DNA from: Spirosoma panaciterrae DSM 21099 | GTDB taxonomy: Bacteria > Bacteroidota > Bacteroidia > Cytophagales > Spirosomataceae | Reading direction: 5' to 3' | DNA: 64,000 bases | Assembly (NCBI RefSeq): GCF_000374025.1 | Contig: NZ_KB893206.1 | Location: 129,466 to 193,465, forward strand | In this document: positions 57,133 to 64,000 of the stretch, piece by piece | Position numbering within the stretch: the first letter of the stretch is position 1 | Layout: each line of letters begins with the position of its first letter | The notes under the pieces: generated by a model | What the model saw: only the letters and a program-made list of their open reading frames with translations | What the model was told of the DNA's origin: nothing | Databases searched by the model: none | Translations under genes and position numbers: made by a program

Positions 57133-58302
57133 TTAATACAACAGAAAAGGCTTCATCGTTTCGGTCCACCCATCACAGGCTGTTACGGTTCGACAGGTTT
57201 CCTGAAATGAAGCAAAGGGTTGCTCAAATAGCCGTTCCGAGTCAGCCAGGCCTAGCAGTTTGTCCAGGTGGAGCGTTCCCGTCGGGTTCACATAAGTAGG
57301 GTAGGGTGCCCAGCTAAACTCACCGGGATGGTGGTCATAAACGAGCTTGATAAAGAGCATACCTGCCCCGACGGCCTCAAAGGCCACATCATCCGTAACG
57401 TGAAACATCAGGCCCTGGCATAATTCACCCGCATATTTGCCGCTTTGGGGCGTAAACGTCAGAGCACGTGCTACGACTCCCGGAATAGCCAACTGCTTAA
57501 ATCGATCCGTTAGCGTATATGCGTCCAGCCAGGGAGAGCCAGCAATCTGAAATGGAGTCGCCGTTCCACGGCCTTCACTCAGATTGGTAGCTTCCAGTAA
57601 GCCCAGACCCGGATAGAGTAAAACGGCTTCTGAATGGGCCATTGCTGGGGAGGTCGGTACAAATGAAGGTTGCCAGTCGCGGCTAAAATGGACCCGTTGC
57701 CAACCTTCGGCCTTCACTATAGTAAGCCGTAAATCTGGCAAACGCTGGTGCTGCCAGTAGCGGGCCAATTCACCGAATGTGCAGGAGTGCCGTAGTGGAA
57801 TGGCCCATCGGCCAATGAAAGATGAACAGGTCGTTTCGTCGAGCATAGGCCCTTCAGCCCGATCCATACGTCCAGAGAGCGGATTCGGGCGGTCGAGCAA
57901 AATCAATGGCTTGTTGTGCAGCGAACAGGCTTCCATAACGTGTGTAAGCGTCCACAGATAGGTATAAAACCGACAACCAATGTCGGGCAAATCCACGATA
58001 ACCGCGTCAGCATCGGCCAGGTCATCAGCCGAAGGCTGGAGCTTTGCACCGTATAAACTGACGATCGGAAGGCCTGTCAGCGGGTCGATTCCATTAGACA
58101 TGGGCCTGCCATCTTCACCAATCGAATCCAGCCCATGTTCGGGCGAGAATAGTTTATAAACTGGAAAACCTGCAGAAAGTAGGGCCTGTCGGGAAGGAAT
58201 ATAGGTTGCCGTGGTGGCTGCCTGATTGGTAACGAGGGCCAGCCGTTTAGGCAGGAAAGTGGCTGCCTGTTCTAAAAAATGATCGATGCCAAAGCGAACC
58301 AT
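57133..58302 (-). CDS. DUF1343 / NamZ-like exo-beta-N-acetylmuramidase
   Basis: 389 residues, the size of NamZ, an exo-acting enzyme that removes N-acetylmuramic acid from peptidoglycan fragments. Motifs: FGIDHFLEQ at the start, RLALVTNQAATTATYIPSRQ, FPVYKLFSPEHGLDSIGEDG, VIVDLPDIGCRFYTYLWTLT (the D-x-Q/P-D-x-G-x-R-x-Y-T-Y block), LILLDRPNPLSGRMDRAEGP, PLRHSCTFGELARYW, FVPTSPAMAHSEAVLLYPGL and GLLEATNLSEGRGTATPFQI. All are diagnostic for DUF1343. Odd: there is no signal peptide at the chosen start, which lies right at the FGID motif, so the protein is either cytosolic (muropeptide recycling) or an upstream start is missed; no ATG/GTG/TTG-led hydrophobic segment was seen upstream. Confidence 0.92.
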   Translation of the reverse strand: MVRFGIDHFLEQAATFLPKRLALVTNQAATTATYIPSRQALLSAGFPVYKLFSPEHGLDSIGEDGRPMSNGIDPLTGLPIVSLYGAKLQPSADDLADADAVIVDLPDIGCRFYTYLWTLTHVMEACSLHNKPLILLDRPNPLSGRMDRAEGPMLDETTCSSFIGRWAIPLRHSCTFGELARYWQHQRLPDLRLTIVKAEGWQRVHFSRDWQPSFVPTSPAMAHSEAVLLYPGLGLLEATNLSEGRGTATPFQIAGSPWLDAYTLTDRFKQLAIPGVVARALTFTPQSGKYAGELCQGLMFHVTDDVAFEAVGAGMLFIKLVYDHHPGEFSWAPYPTYVNPTGTLHLDKLLGLADSERLFEQPFASFQETCRTVTACDGWTETMKPFLLY

Positions 58303-58506
58303 AAAGTGGAGGAGAAGGCTACTGGCCGAAAGTTCAGAACTTTCAGTCGGTTTACAAGCTTTGGTTCGGATTACACAGGCTGCTTCTGAATTCAGGTATT
58401 TGCTGCGTTTAGCCTTAGTTTTCAGAACAAACCGATTGTCATCCCGTGTTTATCTCATGAACAAAATTGGGCAGACGTTCAATCTCCATCTAAACGCTCA
58501 TTCACT

Positions 58507-58986
58507 ATGTCAAACCAAGCTACCCGGCCTGAAGATCTGCTATTTGAGGCCGCTCGCAACGGCGATGCTCGTTATCTGAATCAACTCATTGATAATGGTG
58601 TTGACGTGAACATTCGGAACGATCAGGGTTTTACGCCATTAATTCTGGCTACATACAGTGGTCATTTAGAAGCCATTCGGGTTTTGCTGGATGCCAATGC
58701 CGACGTGAACGGGCAGGATGTAAGCGGCAACACAGCCCTGATGGGCGTTTCATTTAAAGGCTATCCTGAGGTAGCCCGGTCATTAATTGAGAGTGGGGCC
58801 AATTTGAATGCACAGAATGTCAACGGGAGTACTGCCCTGATGTTTGCGGTTCTCTTCGGACGTAATGAGCTGGCCAGGCTTTTACTTGAACATGGTGCCG
58901 ATGCCTCTATTCAGGATGGCCGGGGATTGACGGCCCGTGACCTGGCGATTCAGAAGGGGAATGAAGAGGCTTTGCAGTGGTTATAA
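58507..58986 (+). CDS. Ankyrin-repeat protein
   Basis: 159 residues made of four ankyrin repeats of 33 residues: PEDLLFEAARNGDARYLNQL; NDQGFTPLILATYSGHLEAI; DVSGNTALMGVSFKGYPEVA; NVNGSTALMFAVLFGRNELA and a partial last helix DGRGLTARDLAIQKGNEEAL. Each has the G.T.L..A...G....... pattern with beta-hairpin DVN..... No signal peptide or other domain, so it is probably a cytosolic adaptor or an inhibitor of a partner enzyme. No partner gene is next to it. Converges with an SDR gene; a palindrome separates them. Confidence 0.9.
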   Translation: MSNQATRPEDLLFEAARNGDARYLNQLIDNGVDVNIRNDQGFTPLILATYSGHLEAIRVLLDANADVNGQDVSGNTALMGVSFKGYPEVARSLIESGANLNAQNVNGSTALMFAVLFGRNELARLLLEHGADASIQDGRGLTARDLAIQKGNEEALQWL

Positions 58987-58999
58987 AGGAATAGTCATG

Positions 59000-59085
59000 A
59001 ATAGGCATTGGTTGCTATTCAGTTATCATTTATCGTGAAATGGATGGATTGAACTGACCACGATGAATGACAACCAATGCCTATT
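59000..59085. repeat. 27-base inverted repeat with an insertion between convergent genes
   Basis: AATAGGCATTGGTTG (59000-59014) pairs with 59071-59085; pairing continues (TCATTTATCGTG with CACGATGAATGA) after an extra 11 bases on the left arm. A further partial copy, GATGACAACGAATACCC, follows on the right. It lies between the ankyrin and SDR genes; a bidirectional terminator or REP-type element. Confidence 0.75.
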
Positions 59086-59107
59086 GATGACAACGAATAC
59101 CCATTAG

Positions 59108-59824
59108 CTATTTCCCACCCGGCCGGGTGGGGCGCACTTCGATTTTGCTGGGCAGTGTACGAGCGGGCATTTTGATCAGGTCCGAAACAATCTGACCAAT
59201 ATCTTCCGGCTGAATTTTCCAGGCATCTTTTTCACTGGGCTGGTGGTCGTTGAAGTACGTAGCCACCGAACCCGGCATGATGGTCGATACCTTGATACCT
59301 TCGGTTCGCAGATCGAGCATAACCGCCTGCGTAAACCCAACCAGCCCGAATTTACTGGCGTTGTAAGCGGCCCCTTTTTCGAAGAAATTCGTACCGGCCA
59401 GACTGGCAATTGTGATGAAATACCCTTCCGACTTTTTCAGCGCGTCGAGGGTCGCTTTGGCGGTATAAAAAACGCCCGTCAGGTTGATGTCGATGGTTTC
59501 GTGCCACTGTTCGGGGGTAAGTTCCTGAATGGATGCAAAGTGGCCTACACCCGCATTGGCGATCACATAATCCAGGCGCCCCCAGGTTTGTAAGATGTTG
59601 TCGACGGCCCGTTGTTGCGAGGCTAAATCCCGTACGTCGGCCCCGAGACCCAATGCAGAACCGGGGTTGATTTCATTCAGTTTGCTGGCGGCCAGTTCGG
59701 CGGCTACTGATGAGCGGCTGGTAATGGCCACCCGGATACCTTCTTTAACGAGTACTTCGGCAATGCCATAGCCAATGCCTTTTGAGCCACCTGTAATAAG
59801 CGCGGTTTTGATATTATCTGCCAT
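59108..59824 (-). CDS. Short-chain dehydrogenase/reductase (3-ketoacyl-ACP reductase-like)
   Basis: 238 residues from the ATG at 59824 (MADNIKTALITGGSKGIGYG). Cytosolic NAD(P)H-dependent oxidoreductase with a Rossmann fold: TGGSKGIGYGIAEVL (cofactor loop T-G-x3-G-x-G), ADVRDLASQQRAVDN, NAGVGHFASIQELTP (N-A-G), a catalytic Asn in DINLTGVFYTAKATL, Ser in ITIASLAGTNFFEKG, and Tyr-Lys in AAYNASKFGLVGFTQA. The SR/K after beta2 (TSRSSVAA) favours NADP(H). Closest to FabG-type enzymes, but without fatty-acid genes nearby the substrate is open. The frame extends to 59860; the added 12 residues lack homology. Confidence 0.92.
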   Translation of the reverse strand: MADNIKTALITGGSKGIGYGIAEVLVKEGIRVAITSRSSVAAELAASKLNEINPGSALGLGADVRDLASQQRAVDNILQTWGRLDYVIANAGVGHFASIQELTPEQWHETIDINLTGVFYTAKATLDALKKSEGYFITIASLAGTNFFEKGAAYNASKFGLVGFTQAVMLDLRTEGIKVSTIMPGSVATYFNDHQPSEKDAWKIQPEDIGQIVSDLIKMPARTLPSKIEVRPTRPGGK

Positions 59825-59947
59825 GAGGACTTGGAACGGAATGGTTTCTGTTTCGCCCATAACCCCGAAGCGAGTGGAAAGGTTTTTAGGCGGCTAGATT
59901 TCCCTGAAGCCAATTGAGCGCGCATTTGTTGAACCCTCTGGTCTGAT

Positions 59948-60601
59948 TTATCGTGAAAGAAACCGATAATTTAGCGTACCGATTCCCTGCATACCCGGCC
60001 AGAATTTGTCCCAGTTGGTGAGGCCGATGCCGGGTTGATAGGTCATGAAATTGGCAAAGAGCAGGTAATCCGTCCGTTTGCTTAAGCCAATGAATTTCTG
60101 GAGGCCGAGGTCCAGATTCCAGTGTGGTGAAAACCGGATGTTCAAAGCGGCCGTTACGCCCAGTCCCGTTACAAATCCCTTTGCCGATTGGGTGGAATAA
60201 ATAGCCTGCCCGCTTGGAAATGAACGAATGGTAGCCTCCTGGTCATACTGAGAGCCAATCAGCAACAGACCAACGGGTAGTCCAATCCGGGCGGTGGGTT
60301 TGCCCATTCGGATGGCATCGATTCGGGCACCAACTTTGGCCGAAGCTCCCGACGTATTAAGGGTACTGAAGCCACAATCGCAGAGATAGCCAGAGGGGGA
60401 GCGACTGGCGTGATTCTGGTAGGTATACCCGGCACTGGCCACCAACGCCCAACGGTCCAGGTTGGGGCTCCAGGCGGTGGTAAACTCGACCGATCGGCCT
60501 GGCAGGACGGCCAGATTGGTACCGATTTGCCCTTGCCAGGATTGTGCACAGAGAATACCCGAACTGGCGAATAACAGCAGTGTCAATAGAGTGTGTTTCA
60601 T
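59948..60601 (-). CDS. Hypothetical outer-membrane beta-barrel protein
   Basis: 217 residues with signal peptide MKHTLLTLLLFASSGILCAQ. The mature protein has alternating amphipathic strands (QGQIGTNLAVLPGRSVEFTT, WALVASAGYTYQN, SAKVGARIDAIRMGKPTARI, GVTAALNIRFSPHWNLDLGL, TLNYRFLSR), a typical small outer-membrane barrel ending in an aromatic residue-containing strand with terminal R rather than F. It contains a cluster, SGYLCDCGFSTL, with two cysteines in a loop. No named family. It is transcribed on the same strand as the SDR gene, but 123 bp separate them. Confidence 0.8.
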   Translation of the reverse strand: MKHTLLTLLLFASSGILCAQSWQGQIGTNLAVLPGRSVEFTTAWSPNLDRWALVASAGYTYQNHASRSPSGYLCDCGFSTLNTSGASAKVGARIDAIRMGKPTARIGLPVGLLLIGSQYDQEATIRSFPSGQAIYSTQSAKGFVTGLGVTAALNIRFSPHWNLDLGLQKFIGLSKRTDYLLFANFMTYQPGIGLTNWDKFWPGMQGIGTLNYRFLSR

Positions 60602-60647
60602 GGAGGAGGTTGTGTGGAAGAAGGTGATCAGTAGGCCGCGTGGCTAA

Positions 60648-60983
60648 TCAACCACCTGCTTTTTTCGCTTTGTAGCCTTTGCCAGTGAGCCAGGCCAGTA
60701 CTTTGTCGCGATGGTCGCCCTGAATCAGAATTTCGTCGTCTTTAGTAGAGCCTCCCGAACCACAGGTGGTCTTGAGCTGTTTGCCCAAATCGGCTAAATC
60801 AGCCGTACTGCCAATGAACCCCCGGATGGCTGTTACCACTTTGTTACCACCTAGTTTGACCAGCCAGATTTTCAGGTTTTGCTGTGCAGCAGGTAGCGTT
60901 TCGGCCTCCGCTGGTTCGTCGGATTCGTAGTGAAAATCTGGATTGGTAGAATAAATAATTCCCGACCTGTTCTTCTTACTCAT
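60648..60983 (-). CDS. yciH: SUI1/YciH family translation initiation factor-like protein
   Basis: 111 residues from the ATG at 60983 (MSKKNRSGIIYSTNPDFHYE); an upstream ATG two codons before is equally possible. It is the bacterial homologue of eukaryotic eIF1 (SUI1), with ribosome binding shown in E. coli YciH. After an acidic N-terminus (YESDEPAEAETLP), the SUI1 fold has KIWLVKLGGNKVVTAIRGFI, GKQLKTTCGSGGSTKDDEIL (the conserved C-G-x-G-G-x-x-K/D loop) and IQGDHRDKVLAWLTGKGYKA. Cytosolic. No operon partner. Confidence 0.93.
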   Translation of the reverse strand: MSKKNRSGIIYSTNPDFHYESDEPAEAETLPAAQQNLKIWLVKLGGNKVVTAIRGFIGSTADLADLGKQLKTTCGSGGSTKDDEILIQGDHRDKVLAWLTGKGYKAKKAGG

Positions 60984-61072
60984 GGGCATTGCCTGTTTAA
61001 AAGCAAAGCTACATCTTTATACGTAACTACGCCCGTCTGCGATCAAATCACAAAGGCTGTAAACGTTGAATT

Positions 61073-61855
61073 TTATAACTCCATTAACTGCCGAACGGCA
61101 TCGCCATAGGTACTTCCACTGGTAAGTTTCGTTCCTTTTCGGTCGTTCATGGCTAGTACAAATTTGCCGTCGAAATGCCGATGGATTTCCCCAATCTTAT
61201 GCCGATTTACCATGACCGATCGGCTGATGCGTACGAATGTATCGGGTAGCTTTTCGTTGAGGATGGTAAGGGTATAGCTAGTCAGGTATTTCTGGCTGTC
61301 GAGGGTGACGAGGAAAACGTATTTGTCTTCGGCTTCAAAGTAGGCAATATCCGAAAGCGGGATCAGGATGATTTTTTCACCTGTTTTCACTGAAATCGAG
61401 TAAATCTCCTTCTTCGGTTGCATCTGCGCCAGCAGTCGCATAACGCTATCGGTCATGGGATTGCTTATAGGCTGGCTGGCCTCGTTTCGCTCAACCAGAT
61501 TACGGATTTTCTGGGCGGTTCGGGTGAGCCGCTCCGCTTCAATGGGCTTGAGGAGGTAGTCGACGGAGTTTTCTTCAAAAGCGCGAATGGCGTATTGATT
61601 GAAGGCCGTGGCAAATACCACCATCGGTACTGTGGTTACCTTCGCGAGCATTTCGAACCCATTTAACAGGGGCATTTCGATGTCCAGAAATATAATATCT
61701 GGTTGTTCGGCTTCAATCAGGGTTAGCCCCTCGGCTCCGTTGGAGGCTTCGCCAATAATCTCGAACGTGTCGCGGTGTTTATCAAGTAGTCGACGTAAAC
61801 GACTGATAGCCAGTGCTTCGTCGTCGATTAGGATTGTTTTTAAAGGAAATGTCAT
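61073..61855 (-). CDS. LytTR-family response regulator
   Basis: 260 residues: receiver (1-120) with acidic pocket DDE (11-13), phospho-acceptor Asp58 in IIFLDIEMPLLNGF, Thr/Ser in FATAFNQYA and Lys in YLLKPIEAERL; then a LytTR DNA-binding domain (about 155-258), with IPLSDIAYFEAEDKYVFLVT, SYTLTILNEKLPDTFVRISR, MVNRHKIGEIHRHFDGKFVL. It lies 12 bp after the kinase gene on the same strand and is the cognate partner of the pentapeptide-linked kinase. LytTR regulators of this type control surface, competence or permeability genes in other bacteria; targets here are unknown. Confidence 0.94.
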   Translation of the reverse strand: MTFPLKTILIDDEALAISRLRRLLDKHRDTFEIIGEASNGAEGLTLIEAEQPDIIFLDIEMPLLNGFEMLAKVTTVPMVVFATAFNQYAIRAFEENSVDYLLKPIEAERLTRTAQKIRNLVERNEASQPISNPMTDSVMRLLAQMQPKKEIYSISVKTGEKIILIPLSDIAYFEAEDKYVFLVTLDSQKYLTSYTLTILNEKLPDTFVRISRSVMVNRHKIGEIHRHFDGKFVLAMNDRKGTKLTSGSTYGDAVRQLMEL

Positions 61856-61867
61856 ACATCGTTGAGG

Positions 61868-63343
61868 TTATAAGTCGGAGGTTACGGCGGTATCGGTACT
61901 GCGGATTTTGTCCATACTAATCGAGATCAATACCTGTTTAAGCGGCCAGTTTTGTAGTTCCACGCGGGCCTCGCTACCATACAGTAGTTTTAGTTTATCC
62001 TGAATGCTGCGAAGTCCATAACCACCGTCCATGTTGTCGGGAAACGAGGGGCCATTGTCGTGTACGCATAAGTGCAACTCACGGGCTTTTTCATAGATTC
62101 GAACGTCGATCCGGCCCGAATCGGCTCGTTTGGCAATGCCGTGTTTGATTGCATTTTCGACAATAGGCTGCAACAGGAACTGCGGTAATTTCAGGTCGTT
62201 CAGCGCAGGGTCCGACACTTCGACACTGAACGCGAGCCGATTACCAAACCGGACCTGCTCTACCTGGAGGTAGGTACGAACCATCTCCAGTTCATCGGCC
62301 AGGGTGGCGTACAACTCACCATTACGTCCGGTCGAATACCGGAACAGTTTAGACAGCAGCAGGGTCATTTCTTCGGCCTTGTCGGGGTCTTCGTGGACCA
62401 GACTGGCAATGCTGTTGAGGGCATTATACAGAAAATGCGGATTGATTTTGGCCTGGAGTGCATCTAATTCGGCACGGGTTTTCAGTTTTTCCAGATTCAG
62501 TAACTGAAATTCCTGCTCCGAAAGCTTACGCGTTAGTTGTCGGCCCTGTTGGAGCACGTACAAAAATAGGTTGGCAATCAGCAGATCGCCCATCACATAG
62601 ATGTACCAGGGGGCTGTTTGCCCGATACCCTCCGGGCGCTTCAGGAGTATTTCAATATGCGGACGGCCCAGAAGCTCATAGAGCCCCATATTGATGACCA
62701 TGAAACTACAAATGATAACCAGACTCATGAATACGTGCCGGACCCAGATGGCCGAAAACTGACTGATGAGCCAGCCCGAAAGTGCCCAGGTGAGCAAATA
62801 GGTGATTGCCCCATCCGTCAGGTTCTGAACAACCAGAAACCGATACAGGCCAACCATATTCGGGTCCTGCGTGGTCAGGATCAGATTGGTGAAGTAGATG
62901 ATGGCGTTCGATCCATAAATCAGCAACGCCCCCAGCATCATCCCGATCAACGTACCCCAGCCCGGTTTTTGCAAAATGGTAGTAAGGGTAATTGGCTCCG
63001 AGCGAACCTCCGATTTTGTACGGTATTTGCTCCGACCCGAAAAGTTGAATGTAGCGCCTTCAACATTGGCTCCGGTCAGGTTGACTTCTTCTAGCGAGCT
63101 GAAATTCAGATTGGCTTCGTACAGATCAGCGTCGGTAAAGTCGGCACCTTCCAGGTTTGAAAAACTTAGATTAGCCTGGCGGAGAATAGCGCCCCGAAAA
63201 TTAGCCCGGCCAAGGTTTGAAAAACTTAGGTCGGCCTGGGTCAGATCAAGCCCGCTAAAGTCGAAATGTTCCAGATCGGAACCCATCATATTGACCCGTC
63301 GGCCATTTTTGCCAATCGTACCAATGAGTTGTTCGCGCGTCAT
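61868..63343 (-). CDS. LytS-type histidine kinase with N-terminal pentapeptide repeats
   Basis: 491 residues. An unusual fusion: residues about 25-102 are pentapeptide repeats, A(D/N)LxF-type, arranged with a 20-residue period (QADLSFSNLGRANFRGAIL, QANLSFSNLEGADFTDADL, EANLNFSSLEEVNLTGANV). Then four TM helices (about 128-153, 180-200, 204-224, 246-266), a coiled coil and a His_kinase domain of the LytS/YehU type with phospho-acceptor His303 in INPHFLYNALNSI, plus HATPase (QPIVENAIKHG, VHDNGPSFPDN, GYGLRSIQDKLKLLYG). The N-terminal repeats lack a signal peptide, so they face the cytosol and may bind a partner. The LytTR regulator follows at 12 bp. The 60-bp DNA period shows as near-identical GGTTTGAAAAACTTAG blocks. 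Confidence 0.92.
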   Translation of the reverse strand: MTREQLIGTIGKNGRRVNMMGSDLEHFDFSGLDLTQADLSFSNLGRANFRGAILRQANLSFSNLEGADFTDADLYEANLNFSSLEEVNLTGANVEGATFNFSGRSKYRTKSEVRSEPITLTTILQKPGWGTLIGMMLGALLIYGSNAIIYFTNLILTTQDPNMVGLYRFLVVQNLTDGAITYLLTWALSGWLISQFSAIWVRHVFMSLVIICSFMVINMGLYELLGRPHIEILLKRPEGIGQTAPWYIYVMGDLLIANLFLYVLQQGRQLTRKLSEQEFQLLNLEKLKTRAELDALQAKINPHFLYNALNSIASLVHEDPDKAEEMTLLLSKLFRYSTGRNGELYATLADELEMVRTYLQVEQVRFGNRLAFSVEVSDPALNDLKLPQFLLQPIVENAIKHGIAKRADSGRIDVRIYEKARELHLCVHDNGPSFPDNMDGGYGLRSIQDKLKLLYGSEARVELQNWPLKQVLISISMDKIRSTDTAVTSDL

Positions 63344-63431
63344 TTTCTTAGTTTACGGTTTATGGTCTTCAGATTCCCGTTCGTAGCTGGTTGGAGGACC
63401 AACAAAAAGCGGAAACCTATAAACGGAAGAC

Positions 63432-64000
63432 TTATTTACACTTGGCTAATAGCGGTTCGATTTGCTTTTGACCCCAGTTGGGCGATAGGTCGCTGGCTGG
63501 CTTAAATGTAGTAAATTTTTCGGCGGCCTGTTTCAACACGGGGCAGGCCGTCGTGGGGCCCCCTCCAAACTGCTCGGGGGTGTACATCAGCGAAGTTCCT
63601 TCCAGTACATAAGGCCGGGGGTTAGCGGCATTCAGGCTTTTGGCCTTTTCAATACCGGCCTGGGCCAGAGGGCCGTACTGTTGCCAGCGATTCATGGGGT
63701 CGACCACCATCCGCGACTGGGCAATATAGGCTTTCAGAACGGCCAGCTCGTCGTTGTCAGGTGCGAGAGCTTCGGCTGCTTTCAGATGTGCATCGGCCTG
63801 ATCCAGGTACTTATCTTTGGCCGCTTCGTCTTTTCCTGTAAAGCCCAGATAAACGTATACCAAACCGGCGTAATAGCGAGGGAGCCACTCTTTGGTTTCG
63901 ACACTGGCAATTCGCTCAAACTGGTTGGCTATAGCCTGTAAATCAGCCGCTGACGTTTGCAGGGTTTGCGTTTGCAGATTACCGATTGCCTGGCTCATGG
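63432..64000 (-). CDS. TPR-like hypothetical protein (5' end beyond the window)
   Basis: At least 188 residues; the frame is open to the right edge, where a Met at 63998 may be internal since no signal peptide precedes it. Helical protein with repeated helix pairs (QAIANQFERIASVETKEWLP, DAHLKAAEALAPDNDELAVL, AGIEKAKSLNAANPRPYVLE), TPR-like. The motif TKEWLPRYYAGLVYVYLGFT and GTSLMYTPEQFGGGPTTACP with a C-terminal Cys are seen in a family of Bacteroidota proteins of unknown function. Probably exported when complete. The LytS kinase gene lies 88 bp downstream on the same strand. Confidence 0.8.
   Translation of the reverse strand, partial: MSQAIGNLQTQTLQTSAADLQAIANQFERIASVETKEWLPRYYAGLVYVYLGFTGKDEAAKDKYLDQADAHLKAAEALAPDNDELAVLKAYIAQSRMVVDPMNRWQQYGPLAQAGIEKAKSLNAANPRPYVLEGTSLMYTPEQFGGGPTTACPVLKQAAEKFTTFKPASDLSPNWGQKQIEPLLAKCK

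Noticed and set aside
1..64000. tRNA, rRNA or tmRNA genes and transposases
   Set aside because: None was recognised on reading both strands; no insertion-sequence ends or integrase motif were found either.

Overview
The window looks like chromosomal DNA of a Bacteroidota bacterium, most likely a Spirosoma-like member of the Cytophagales. The reasons are the gene families (DUF2490, DUF4136, LytTR/LytS pairs, DUF11 surface proteins, CE15 and sialate-type esterases, a YciH/SUI1 protein), scarce Shine-Dalgarno sequences, and several promoter candidates of the Bacteroidota TTG / TAnnTTTG type. Genus is an inference; no rRNA or tRNA gene was seen. Gene density is high and both strands are used.

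Layout. 1-6.5 kb: 3' end of rsmA, mgtE, an intact DUF4160-DUF2442 pair, a GNAT acetyltransferase, a DUF2490 protein and an OmpR-type two-component pair. 6.6-10 kb: aspS and a secreted M20 amidohydrolase. 10.1-12.1 kb: an accessory patch with an HNH endonuclease (possible modification-dependent restriction enzyme), a small gene with an in-frame stop, a DUF4160-DUF2442 pair whose first gene is frameshifted, and a faint further DUF4160 remnant. 12.2-17.1 kb: cysteine desulfurase, DUF4136 protein, two lipoproteins (one a polysaccharide deacetylase) and ribokinase. 17.5-22.9 kb: a bacteriophytochrome - response regulator - heme oxygenase operon (red-light sensing with its own chromophore synthesis), convergent with a PAS multisensor kinase. 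23-26.2 kb: iron-permease-like protein, thioredoxin-fold protein and AraC regulator. 26.3-29.5 kb: a module with a RecE-like PD-(D/E)XK nuclease, an unknown partner, a divergent phage-type HTH protein and a disordered protein. 29.7-31.6 kb: a glucuronokinase-like GHMP kinase followed by a GalU-like nucleotidyltransferase. 31.7-41.8 kb: two giant secreted proteins sharing a DUF11 tail, and an SGSH-like sulfatase. 41.8-46.4 kb: a MerR/TipAS regulator broken by a stop codon, a 40-residue secreted peptide candidate, OsmC, Crp/Fnr and DUF2306 proteins. 46.6-50.1 kb: a CE15 plus acetylesterase operon for plant cell-wall polysaccharide. 50.5-56.5 kb: a tripartite RND efflux operon. 56.6-64 kb: NamZ-like protein, ankyrin protein, SDR, outer-membrane protein, YciH, and a LytTR regulator with a pentapeptide-repeat-fused LytS-type kinase.

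The most striking non-genic signal is a set of intergenic inverted-repeat families. One, built of the octamer CTCTTTC(A/G), sits between co-directional genes at rsmA/mgtE, M20/aspS and GHMP/galU, and a fourth copy appears to encode part of the lipoprotein signal peptide of the RND adaptor. Other long palindromes (TCCCGACGCAGGAGGGATC type, GTAGAGACGCA type, and unrelated 20-30 bp arms) mostly lie at gene ends; one GTAGAGACGCA copy lies inside the cysteine desulfurase gene.
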